Positions 7,790-14,210 of a stretch of 14,534 nucleotides of DNA are shown here, piece after piece. Every line of letters begins with the position of its first letter. The first letter of the stretch is position 1. Origin of the DNA: Candidatus Desantisiibacteriota bacterium (lineage in GTDB: Bacteria; UBA9089; CG2-30-40-21); assembly GCA_016208205.1 (NCBI GenBank), contig JACQYP010000081.1, forward strand, positions 1 to 14,534, read 5' to 3'. A program made the translations under genes and the position numbers. The notes beneath the pieces were generated by a model. That model was not told where the DNA came from. It saw only the letters and a program-made list of their open reading frames with translations, and searched no databases.

Positions 7790-9348
7790 TGTTTAGGAAA
7801 GCTTAAGCAAAACCTCGCCCCTTCTCCAACCTTACCCTCAACCCATATTTTTGCCATATGGTCATCCATGATTTTTTTAACAATAGCTAATCCTGCACCT
7901 GCTCCGCCTCCATATTCCTCCCGTATATGCAGTCTTCTGAATATCTTAAACACCTCATCCCTGGAATCCTTGTCTATACCAATACCATTATCCTTTACAA
8001 AAACCATTAGCTCATCCTCTTTGGGTTGGGGTATGGGACAATCTATTTCTATAATTGGCTTTTCCTTATCATTGTACTTGATAGCATTTGATATAAGGTT
8101 ATAAAAAACCTCGCAAAGCTTGATGCTATCCCCATAAATAATCGGAAGATCCTCTCTTATTCTTATATCCACGCTGCGATCTTTAATAACATGCTCAAGC
8201 CTTTTCAAAGCCTCCTGTATCACACGAGATAAATCTATTGCCTCAAGATTAGCTTTTCCCCTTGTAAGCCTTGAATAAGCAAGCAAGGCATCTATCAGGT
8301 TTTTTAATCTATGGGCACCTGCAGAGATTCTTTTCAGATAATCCTTGCCTTCATCATCTAACTTTTCCCAATAATCTTCTAAGATGAAATTGGAAAAGGT
8401 TTCTATGGCTCTCAGCGGCTCCTTAAGGTCATGGGAAGCGGTATAAACAAAGGAATCCAGCTCACTGTTTACTATTGTCAATTCCTCAACCGTCTTTTCA
8501 AGCAGGGCAGCCTTTTGTTTAACCTCAATTGTCCTTTCATCAACCCGTTTCTCTAATTCCTGATTTGATTCCTTTAAGGCATTGATCAGTTGAAGGATAT
8601 TATCCTTCATGCGATTAAAGCTATTGGCCATACTGCTGATTTCATCCCTTGACCTCAACAATTCAGGATTAATGGCAACATCAAGCTTGCCGCAACAAAT
8701 ATCTTCCATGGTATGGGTTAATGCCCGAATCGGAGCCGTTATCCTTGCAGAAAAGAAAAAGGATAAGACAACCCCAATTATCACTAACAGGAATATCATC
8801 CCTATGCTGACCCTAAGAATATTATTTGTCTTAGCATGAAGATTCTTTAAGGAAATTCCCAGAAGAACCGTGCCAATTACCCCTGATTCTTCTATACCTT
8901 CCTCCTCGATCTTCTCAACATTCTTATTAATCTCAACAACCCCGGCAAATTGGATAATTTCTTTTGCTTCACCTATGCAAACAGCCTTCTTTGACAGGAG
9001 TGCTTTTTTGATTAATTTATCATCATAAACCTTGCCTACCTGTTTTGGATCGGTATGAGCGAGGATTCGTCCATATTTATTCAGTATGGCTATAAAGGCA
9101 ATATCAGGGTTAAGCCTGGCTGCCTCAATCAAGGGATCAAGCTCATGAAAAAGGTTTTCAGTTTGAATACCGTCTTTACCGGTAGAGCTAAGATTGCAGA
9201 CAATCTCCAGCCCTCTTTTTATCAATTCCTCATGCAGCAACTTTGAAGAGCTTGTCAGGAAATACCAGCTCAAGACAATAGCCATGCCAATCATGAGTAG
9301 GCTGATCAATAAACCTAATTTGGTACCTAAGCTTCCCGGTATCTTCAT
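7786..9348 (-). CDS. Membrane sensor histidine kinase (Cache-like sensor, HAMP, phytochrome-type HisKA)
   Basis: This 520-residue inner-membrane kinase has TM1 at about 10-32, an extracytoplasmic sensor of ~140 residues with a Cache-like strand AFIAILNKYGRILAHTDP (84-101), TM2 at about 177-200, HAMP at 200-253, a coiled coil at 254-295, HisKA with phospho-His306 in ASHDLKEPLRAI, N-box NLISNAIKYN (417-426), G1 DNGIGI (453-458) and a G2 loop GGGAGAGLAIVKKI. The G2 loop reads GAG where relatives have GTG, a mild change. The SHDLKEPLRAI box and the LLAYSR region are typical of phytochrome-type kinases, whose partners are Rcp1-like single-domain regulators; one lies at 13651-14100. ATG is preceded by GAGGA. 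The exported protein gene upstream could be a periplasmic partner (inference). The TAA stop comes from MITE-B copy 1; the uninterrupted gene would have ended FPKQTVS. Confidence 0.92.
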   Translation of the reverse strand: MKIPGSLGTKLGLLISLLMIGMAIVLSWYFLTSSSKLLHEELIKRGLEIVCNLSSTGKDGIQTENLFHELDPLIEAARLNPDIAFIAILNKYGRILAHTDPKQVGKVYDDKLIKKALLSKKAVCIGEAKEIIQFAGVVEINKNVEKIEEEGIEESGVIGTVLLGISLKNLHAKTNNILRVSIGMIFLLVIIGVVLSFFFSARITAPIRALTHTMEDICCGKLDVAINPELLRSRDEISSMANSFNRMKDNILQLINALKESNQELEKRVDERTIEVKQKAALLEKTVEELTIVNSELDSFVYTASHDLKEPLRAIETFSNFILEDYWEKLDDEGKDYLKRISAGAHRLKNLIDALLAYSRLTRGKANLEAIDLSRVIQEALKRLEHVIKDRSVDIRIREDLPIIYGDSIKLCEVFYNLISNAIKYNDKEKPIIEIDCPIPQPKEDELMVFVKDNGIGIDKDSRDEVFKIFRRLHIREEYGGGAGAGLAIVKKIMDDHMAKIWVEGKVGEGARFCLSFPKQ

Positions 9349-9376
9349 TTTTTGTCCTCATGGTATGGGTAGGGTT

Positions 9377-9424
9377 ATCGGTAATCAGGTGATCCGTATA
9401 CCGATCACTGATCACCGATCACTG
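9377..9424. repeat. Inverted/direct GATCRGT repeat between the exported protein gene and the kinase
   Basis: Atcggtaatcaggtgatc (9377-9394) is an imperfect reverse complement of gatcactgatcaccgat (9403-9419). On the - strand the right part is also an iterated 7-bp unit, GATCGGT/GATCAGT, with CAGTGATCGG occurring twice. The final Gln codon and TGA stop of the gene at 9419-10012 are inside it. It could form a stem-loop between two co-directional genes. It has no T-run and no GTAAC ends, so it is not the MITE family seen elsewhere. Confidence 0.65.
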
Positions 9425-10012
9425 AACCACCTGGCTTAACTCATCTATAATCTCATCTGCATGCCTCTTGAACATGTTTATATCCGGTTGTACCTTCTCC
9501 CCATATGGGGATTCTTTGCCAAGGTCAAGGTAGGCTTTTGTGAACATTTTTCTAATCCTTCTGTCAATATCAAAGTATGTCTTATCACTCAAAAACTCAG
9601 AGGAAAGCAGACAATAGTCTGCATAAGACATCTTGAACAAAACCCTTAGATTGTTTTTTTCTTCCCCCTTAGATATATCGGCAAATATAAGCCTGATATC
9701 ATAGAACAGCAATCGTTTGACAGCAATATTAAATCCATCATCCCTTGTCTTTAGCCCTGCCTGAATCTCTGGATTAAGGTCAACACCAAACTGTATGTTG
9801 ATAGCAACTATTATGGGGTCTATAAAGGTGAGGGCTGTTTTAACATTTTTTATTTTTTTTTCCTTGAAATTTGTCAGGATTGATTCGTAGACCTTAACAG
9901 GAGCAATTTTTAATTCGGAAGGATAGACAGCAGAGATGGCTGAAGAAAGGCACAAAGGCACAGAGGCACAAAGGCACAAAGTTAGGATTGTTAGTTTACA
10001 AGTTATTGACAT
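9419..10012 (-). CDS. Small exported protein of unknown function, upstream of sensor kinase
   Basis: I do not recognise this 197-residue protein. Residues 1-28 look like a Sec signal peptide: a short Lys-containing start, a hydrophobic Leu/Cys-rich core LTLCLCASVPLCL, then small residues SSAISA. No proper lipobox is seen. The rest (30-197) is mixed alpha/beta and soluble, with a charged helical C-terminus (KRHADEIIDELSQ, 182-194). The hydrophobic core is encoded by four copies of an 8-bp DNA repeat (9948-9979). The ATG at 10010-10012 has only a weak Shine-Dalgarno (GGATGG), so the start is not certain. It precedes the membrane kinase by 70 bases, so it may be a periplasmic sensor subunit or simply a neighbour. 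Confidence 0.65.
   Translation of the reverse strand: MSITCKLTILTLCLCASVPLCLSSAISAVYPSELKIAPVKVYESILTNFKEKKIKNVKTALTFIDPIIVAINIQFGVDLNPEIQAGLKTRDDGFNIAVKRLLFYDIRLIFADISKGEEKNNLRVLFKMSYADYCLLSSEFLSDKTYFDIDRRIRKMFTKAYLDLGKESPYGEKVQPDINMFKRHADEIIDELSQVVQ
9948..9979. repeat. Four tandem 8-bp repeats (AGGCACAA) inside a signal-peptide coding region
   Basis: The units are AGGCACAA, AGGCACAG, AGGCACAA, AGGCACAA, followed by AG. On the - strand they encode LCLCASVPLCL of the exported protein. All three - strand frames through the tract are open and hydrophobic. Because 8 is not a multiple of 3, losing or gaining one unit would shift the downstream frame. A degenerate relative, GGCACAAAGGTACAGAGG on the - strand, occurs at about 11420-11437 downstream of rlmD. 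Confidence 0.85.
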
Positions 10013-10039
10013 ATGCTACACCATCCGGGTTCAAAAGTA

Positions 10040-10152
10040 GGCTGTTAGGCTGTTAGACTGTTAGGAGAGAAGGCTGTGGGCTGTTAGATTGCAGAAAACT
10101 CCTCATCGCCTTTGTTTTTCCTAACAGTTTAATAGTCTACAGCCTGACAGCC
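10040..10152. repeat. Inverted repeat built from 8-bp GGCTGTTA units, downstream of the porin gene
   Basis: The left arm 10040-10065 reads GGCTGTTA, GGCTGTTA, GACTGTTA, GG. The right arm 10120-10152 is an imperfect reverse complement (cctaacag...cctgacagcc) carrying a few extra bases, and a further degenerate copy lies at 10072-10088. It fills the 144-base gap between the porin stop and the next gene, beginning five bases after the porin stop. It may act as a terminator or mRNA-end stem; no clear promoter for the next gene was seen here. Confidence 0.65.
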
Positions 10153-10156
10153 TTCC

Positions 10157-11326
10157 TTAAAATTCAAACACAGACTCCACGCTTACCCCATCATTTTTAA
10201 GCTCAGACCCTTTTTCTGTGGTATGCTGATACGCTGTTCTAATGACAAAATGTTCATAAGGGGAAAGGTTGATACCCACGGTAATAGATTTTCGGTCACA
10301 CTTATCAGACGGATCTTCTTCCCACGAGTCAAAGGTTTCATATCTGATTGCCGGGGCAAGAAAATGGACATGTTTCTCGTCTTTTAACAGCTTATAACTT
10401 GCAGCAAGATAGGCAGATGATTGATGGATTTTTCCTCTCTCTTTAGTGTCTATCCCTGCCCTTCCATGTTCACAGGCAACATTCCATTTATCTGAGTCAT
10501 ACAAGAGGTGATGAAAGGTAAAATCACAGCCATATTTTTCATTCTTATCATATTTTGCCTTAAAATGAGAGCCGCCAAACTCCAATCCCTTAAATGGGGA
10601 ATAGGACAATCTCAGGACTAAGGGCTTATCGTTATTATTATCCATTGCCTGTCTGGCATGGTTATGAAATTGTTCATACATGTAGCCTGTTGTATCGGTA
10701 CTGCTTGTAGTAGCACCGACAGTGGTACTACCCATAATATCCTCTCGTCCGGGTCCATTGATTATCGAAAGATTATAAAGCAATTTTTGCGTGTTTTTTA
10801 CTGGTATCTCTCCAGAAACATGCACCCCTGCATCCCACCAGCCGCAGGCTCGCATAACATTTCGATAAAGAAATGGGGCAACCGTGAACATTCGGTAGCC
10901 TGAGGTAGGGTAATAGCTTTTATCCTGAGTACCAAGCGGCACAAAGTCCCTTCCCATTGACAGAGAAAACCATTGCCTTGGTGACCATACCCCTCGCAGC
11001 TTACAATACTTGAGAGCCTCAGCACGGTAAAGCTCAAACTCTGCCTCAGCCTTTAACCCCGGTCCTATCTGAGAACTAATGTCAATGTATCCACTCATAG
11101 GGATAAAGACACTATGCCCGGCAATCTTGCTGTCACCCCTATCTGCATAATCTCCAAATGCCTTTTCCTGATAGTCATAGAATTGATTTGTCAAAAACAC
11201 ATGCAACTCAGGAAAAGCCTCATCAAACCCGTATCCATTAGTCTTTTCCTGAGCCATTGAAGATACGGCTAAGGACAGAATAAAAGCAAACCCTATGAAT
11301 TGAACAAGCAGTACTTTTTTTAACAT
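10157..11326 (-). CDS. Outer-membrane beta-barrel porin (OprO/OprP-like)
   Basis: This 389-residue protein forms an outer-membrane channel of unknown solute preference. A Sec signal peptide covers residues 1-25 (MLKKVLLVQF..., ending SSMA before QEK). The rest shows alternating amphipathic strands with short turns, aromatic girdles, and a C-terminal Phe in SVESVFEF, the outer-membrane insertion signature. Segments such as WFSLSMGRDFVPLG (119-132) and CGWWDAGVHVSGE (about 161-173) resemble the strand layout of phosphate-selective-type porins, but I see no basis for assigning phosphate. ATG is preceded by AAGGGGG about 10 bases upstream. It has its own strong-looking promoter with an overlapping 18-base palindrome, so expression is probably controlled. 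The stop is TAA. Confidence 0.82.
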   Translation of the reverse strand: MLKKVLLVQFIGFAFILSLAVSSMAQEKTNGYGFDEAFPELHVFLTNQFYDYQEKAFGDYADRGDSKIAGHSVFIPMSGYIDISSQIGPGLKAEAEFELYRAEALKYCKLRGVWSPRQWFSLSMGRDFVPLGTQDKSYYPTSGYRMFTVAPFLYRNVMRACGWWDAGVHVSGEIPVKNTQKLLYNLSIINGPGREDIMGSTTVGATTSSTDTTGYMYEQFHNHARQAMDNNNDKPLVLRLSYSPFKGLEFGGSHFKAKYDKNEKYGCDFTFHHLLYDSDKWNVACEHGRAGIDTKERGKIHQSSAYLAASYKLLKDEKHVHFLAPAIRYETFDSWEEDPSDKCDRKSITVGINLSPYEHFVIRTAYQHTTEKGSELKNDGVSVESVFEF

Positions 11327-11357
11327 TTTTTTCTTTCCCCCTTATTTTTGAAAATAT

Positions 11358-11406
11358 GTAGCTGTTCACAGCTACTAATTATAGCATATGAATAAATGAT
11401 ATGCAA
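11358..11406 (-). promoter_or_regulatory. Porin promoter with palindromic operator at the start site
   Basis: On the - strand, TTGCAT (11406-11401), a 17-base spacer and a perfect TATAAT (11383-11378) are followed two bases later by the palindrome GTAGCTGTGAACAGCTAC (11375-11358; 8-bp arms, 2-base centre). The palindrome would cover about +1, a classic place for a repressor operator. The arms also resemble half of the GTAACTGTTCAC MITE end, so descent from a MITE terminus is possible. Confidence 0.55.
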
Positions 11407-11444
11407 CTAATTTTTTCTTCCTCTGTACCTTTGTGCCTAATCTG

Positions 11445-12764
11445 TCACCTCTGCATACTCGCTATGGATTCAACATGATAGGTTTGAGGAAACATATCTA
11501 TCGGCTGAACAATATCAAGGGAATATCCCCCCGAGCAGAGAAGCTTGAGATCCCTGGCAAGGGTAGCTGGATTACAAGAAATATAAACAATCGATGCCGG
11601 TTTTGTTTGCAAGAGCCACTCAATTACCTGCTTTTCGACTATTCCATCCCGGGGGGGATTCAAGATAACAGAATCAAACAGACATCGATTGATTGATGAT
11701 TGTTCCAGATTGTCTACACGGGCTATTGCCTGATTCAGGCTATTTTGCAGAAAATGGACATTTTCTATCCGGTTTAACAAGGCATTTATTTTGGCATCAT
11801 TAATGGATGATGAGGCAATGTCAACACCAATTACCTCCTTTGCCTTTTGAGCAATAAGAAGTGTCAATGCCCCTACCCCGCAATGTCCATCCAATATCCG
11901 ATGAGTTTCCTGAGGATTTAACAACGAAATAGCCTCTTTGAATAATTTTTGAGCCTGTATCGGGTTTATTTGAAAAAACGAGGTTGCTTGAGCTTGAACC
12001 GTAATATCTTCAAAAGAATAAGTAATCGTTGATATGCCAGAAGAGTAAGTTGTTCGTGCAGACGATTCATCCTTGTCTACAATAAGATGATGCACCCCTT
12101 TAATGACAGGAATATCTTGAATTTCCTCCATTATTTTTTGCAAGCATTGGTGAAACTTCGATGAGGTAATGAAGAATACCATTATCCCTTTGTTTAATGC
12201 CTTTATTTCTATCCCGCAATGAGCATGAAACGGCTTGAATCTTTCCTTTATTACCTTCCTTAAGGCAGCATACCCTTTGTTTGCTTGTTTTGAAATAAGG
12301 TGACAATAATCTATATCAACAACATCTCTTGTTCCTGTTTGACAAAAACCTATAGCAAATCCCTTGTTAGTAGTTTTTATAATAAATCTTGCCTTATTTC
12401 GATATTGCCAGGGGAATTCCATACCTATAACCGGCATTACCCTTGGTTGGTCAAATCCACCAATTCTCACTAACTGCTCATAAATAATCCTTTCCTTAAG
12501 CCTTAATTGCTCTTGATAATCTATGTATTGCCACTGACAGCCGCCGCATACACCGGAATATTTACATAAAGGGGTTACCCTTTGTGGAGATGCCTGGATT
12601 ATTCTGATAATATCTCCTCTCAAATAATCCTTTTTTTGCTCAGTAACTTGAATATCTACTAATTCTCCTTCCATTCCACCATTAACAAAGACTACCTTCC
12701 CCTCATATCTTCCAATTGCCTCACCACCATAAACCATTTTGTCAAGCCTTATCTGGATATTCAT
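11445..12764 (-). CDS. rlmD: 23S rRNA (uracil-C5)-methyltransferase, RlmD/TrmA family
   Basis: The enzyme makes m5U in 23S rRNA (U1939 in E. coli) using SAM and carries a [4Fe-4S] cluster. From the chosen start (439 residues): TRAM domain (about 2-56), cluster ligands Cys67, Cys73, Cys76 in CKYSGVCGGC plus Cys154, FFQINP (263-268), SAM-binding DGHCGVGAL (292-300) and VIGVD (311-315), NPPRDG (369-374) and catalytic Cys397 in YISCNPATLARDL. It ends HVESIASMQR, as in the family. ATG at 12762-12764 is chosen because TRAM begins there; the open frame extends further upstream, but only through a mobile element. No Shine-Dalgarno lies at normal distance, because an element (12770-13007) separates the ancestral GAAGGA from the ATG. 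RlmC/RlmCD paralogues cannot be excluded. Confidence 0.9.
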   Translation of the reverse strand: MNIQIRLDKMVYGGEAIGRYEGKVVFVNGGMEGELVDIQVTEQKKDYLRGDIIRIIQASPQRVTPLCKYSGVCGGCQWQYIDYQEQLRLKERIIYEQLVRIGGFDQPRVMPVIGMEFPWQYRNKARFIIKTTNKGFAIGFCQTGTRDVVDIDYCHLISKQANKGYAALRKVIKERFKPFHAHCGIEIKALNKGIMVFFITSSKFHQCLQKIMEEIQDIPVIKGVHHLIVDKDESSARTTYSSGISTITYSFEDITVQAQATSFFQINPIQAQKLFKEAISLLNPQETHRILDGHCGVGALTLLIAQKAKEVIGVDIASSSINDAKINALLNRIENVHFLQNSLNQAIARVDNLEQSSINRCLFDSVILNPPRDGIVEKQVIEWLLQTKPASIVYISCNPATLARDLKLLCSGGYSLDIVQPIDMFPQTYHVESIASMQR

Positions 12765-12769
12765 TTTAA

Positions 12770-13007
12770 GTAACTGTTCACACCCCCTTAAAAAAAGCTT
12801 GTAACCGTTCACAGTGGGTAGAGACAAAAGAACAGAACACACTGTCATTCCTGCGTATGCAGGAATCTCTCTTGTGCCCGTAGAGACCAAAAGGAAGGGT
12901 TAGGACACCTGAGGGGGAGATTCCTGCATACGCAGGAATGACAGTGATGCACAAGAATGACAGCAATATACGGTGTCAGTTTAGAACCGACAACCGTGAA
13001 CGGTTAC
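12770..13007. mobile_element. MITE-A copy 2 (207-238 bp) inserted between ribosome-binding site and start of rlmD
   Basis: A body at 12801-13007 matches the copy at 6014-6187 in reverse orientation, with a 33-bp extra segment. A further left-end motif, GTAACTGTTCAC, lies at 12770-12781. Taking the outer end, the flanks cattttaa (12762-12769) and cagtttaa (13008-13015) match 7/8, consistent with an 8-bp target duplication like that of MITE-B copy 1. No ORF. Deleting element plus one duplicate gives GAAGGA, TTAAA, ATG for rlmD. The 12782-12800 stretch between the two left ends is unexplained and may be from a nested or older end. Confidence 0.7.
12840..12946. repeat. Perfect 30-bp inverted repeat of dRS3-like palindromes inside MITE-A copy 2
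   Basis: Bases 12840-12869 are the exact reverse complement of 12917-12946, with a 47-base loop. Each arm itself contains the palindrome ATTCCTGCGTATGCAGGAAT (12847-12866 and, reversed, 12920-12939). The ATTCC-N10-GGAAT form recalls Neisseria dRS3 repeats (ATTCCC-N8-GGGAAT); relation by descent is not shown. The left arm is the 33-bp segment missing from copy 1. Confidence 0.8.
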
Positions 13008-13035
13008 CAGTTTAATCCTTCAGATTAAGTAGAGA

Positions 13036-13049
13036 GGGTCTTTAGACCC
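13036..13049 (-). terminator. Weak hairpin downstream of hicA
   Basis: Gggtct-tt-agaccc forms a short stem 30 bases beyond the hicA stop. There is no T-tract on the - strand, so at best it is a weak or factor-assisted terminator between hicBA and rlmD. The sequence just downstream holds the ancestral rlmD Shine-Dalgarno (GAAGGA, near 13016-13021). Confidence 0.3.
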
Positions 13050-13078
13050 GATATAATAAGACAGTATTCTTGTTTCTT

Positions 13079-13306
13079 TTATTGTCTCAATTCTCCAAAT
13101 TCTTCTATGGTTAATCCTGCTTGGCGTATAATAGCTCTCAAGGTACCTTTGGCAATCTCCTTATGATTTGGAACAGTTAGTCTCCGATAAGGGGAATCCT
13201 CATTTCTTAAAATAATATGACTCCCTGTCTGATAATCCTCAAGATAACCCATCTTTTCTAATATTTTGCAAAGTTGTCTTCCCGAGACTATCGGTAATTT
13301 ACTCAC
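13079..13306 (-). CDS. hicA: HicA-type mRNA interferase toxin (YcfA family)
   Basis: HicA is a small dsRBD-like ribonuclease that cuts mRNAs when its antitoxin is lost. This 75-residue protein shows the family landmarks: GRQLCKILEKMGY (9-21), the catalytic His30 in TGSHIIL, and VPNHKEIAKGTLRAIIRQAG (45-64). Its length is normal for the family. It starts with GTG at 13304-13306, overlapping the hicB stop by 4 bases (GTGA), so it is translationally coupled; AGAGG lies upstream. The order antitoxin-first is the HicB-HicA arrangement seen in many loci. All key residues are intact, so it is probably functional. Confidence 0.92.
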   Translation of the reverse strand: MSKLPIVSGRQLCKILEKMGYLEDYQTGSHIILRNEDSPYRRLTVPNHKEIAKGTLRAIIRQAGLTIEEFGELRQ

Positions 13307-13521
13307 GCTGCTACCTCTATTCTGATAATCTCTTCTTCAATTGATAAGGGAATAGGTTCATTATGCTTTTTTAGACTTTCTAAATAGCCTTGAATAGCGT
13401 CTTTAATATTTTCTAAAGATTCTTTTCTGGTTCTGCCTTGAGAGATACATCCATGTAAAGCTGGACATTCAGCAACAAAAATACCATCCTCATCTTGTTC
13501 AATTAGAATTCTGTACTGCAT
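13303..13521 (-). CDS. hicB: HicB-type antitoxin (partial RNase H-like fold)
   Basis: HicB binds and blocks HicA. This 72-residue short form begins MQYRILIEQDEDGIFVAECP and continues LHGCISQGRTRKESLENI, the typical strand-helix layout of the degraded RNase H domain. No separate helix-turn-helix or ribbon-helix-helix domain is visible at the C-terminus (it ends EIIRIEVAA), so DNA binding and autoregulation are uncertain. ATG at 13519-13521 is preceded by AAGGGGTG. I could not identify a clear promoter in the 129 bases upstream. Confidence 0.92.
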   Translation of the reverse strand: MQYRILIEQDEDGIFVAECPALHGCISQGRTRKESLENIKDAIQGYLESLKKHNEPIPLSIEEEIIRIEVAA

Positions 13522-13601
13522 TGTTTTGCACCCCTTTTTATGGCAAAAATGAAGACATCACCTTCTCTCCCTGTCTTCTTCTCTGTACACATCTTCCCTT
13601 C

Positions 13602-13645
13602 TAACCGTTCACTGACCTATTACCCGAACAGTATTGACGGGTAAT
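13602..13645. repeat. MITE-A-like half end plus 8-bp hairpin downstream of the response regulator
   Basis: Taaccgttcac (13602-13612) matches the terminal sequence of MITE-A, without a visible partner end. Next to it attacccg (13619-13626) and cgggtaat (13638-13645) form a perfect 8-bp stem with an 11-base loop, beginning five bases past the response-regulator stop. The stem may terminate the regulator transcript, although no T-run follows. The remainder of the 13522-13650 gap shows nothing recognisable. Confidence 0.5.
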
Positions 13646-13650
13646 ATCAC

Positions 13651-14100
13651 TTACACCACATGAGGTATTCTTGACACCATGGACCAGTAAATCTCAAATT
13701 GCTCAATAATCTTAACAAATCCATCAAAGTTTATTGGCTTGGTGATATAGGATACAGCACCATTCCTATAACTTCTGACAATATCTTCATCCCTGTCTGA
13801 TATGGTCAGCATGATGATAGGAATCATGCAATATTTTGGGTTGCTTTTAAGTTTTTCTAATACCTGAAATCCATTCATATTGGGCATATTGATATCAAGA
13901 AGGATTAGACCAGGGGTAGGAACAGGATTATCCTGATATTTCCCTTCATGATATATAAAATCTAAAGCCTCCTGTCCACTTCGAGCAATATAAAGATTGT
14001 TAAGCAGCTTTCCCTTCTTAAACGCCCGTTGTGTAATGACAACATCATCATCACCATCATCAACCAAAAGAATATCTATTGCCTTCTCATCATTATCCAT
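13651..14100 (-). CDS. Single-domain response regulator, Rcp1-like
   Basis: A 149-residue stand-alone receiver: acidic residues in LLVDDGDDDV (11-20), phospho-acceptor Asp69 in LILLDINMP, Thr99 in IIMLTISD, Lys121 in YITKPINFDGF. It has no output domain. The extended loop HEGKYQDNPVPTPG (51-64) and the C-terminal FVKIIEQFEIYW helix are typical of Rcp1-type regulators, partners of phytochrome-like kinases. The kinase at 7786-9348 has such a HisKA domain, so it is a natural candidate partner, though 4.3 kb away with unrelated genes between. ATG at 14098-14100 has a strong AAGGAGGG (GGAGG at 14110-14114). The 5' leader contains MITE-B copy 2. Confidence 0.92.
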   Translation of the reverse strand: MDNDEKAIDILLVDDGDDDVVITQRAFKKGKLLNNLYIARSGQEALDFIYHEGKYQDNPVPTPGLILLDINMPNMNGFQVLEKLKSNPKYCMIPIIMLTISDRDEDIVRSYRNGAVSYITKPINFDGFVKIIEQFEIYWSMVSRIPHVV

Positions 14101-14136
14101 AATTTACGCCCTCCTTTCACAGAAAATTTACTTATG

Positions 14137-14209
14137 CAAACTACTCAGGTTGTCTGGTTCAGGGTTCAAGGGTTCATGGGTTGGAAAACCAGAGAACCTG
14201 AGTAGTTAC
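14137..14209. mobile_element. MITE-B copy 2 (73 bp, near-complete hairpin) in the regulator 5' leader
   Basis: The left arm aactactcaggttgtctggt (from 14139) pairs with the right arm ending aacctgagtagttac (14209) over about 21 bases with one internal mismatch. The right terminus is GTAAC as in the other copies; the left has decayed to CAAAC. No target duplication is visible. Its right end directly abuts a -10-like TATTAT, so the element would lie at the very start of the regulator mRNA and fold into a stem. Confidence 0.7.
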
Positions 14210-14210
14210 A

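Noticed and set aside
9946..9981. CRISPR-like or minisatellite array
   Set aside because: Only four 8-bp units without spacers; not a CRISPR array. No CRISPR repeats were seen anywhere in the window.
12765..12966. N-terminal extension of rlmD up to 12890 and a separate frame 12778-12966
   Set aside because: The added sequence is the mobile element translated; the TRAM domain begins at the ATG at 12764.
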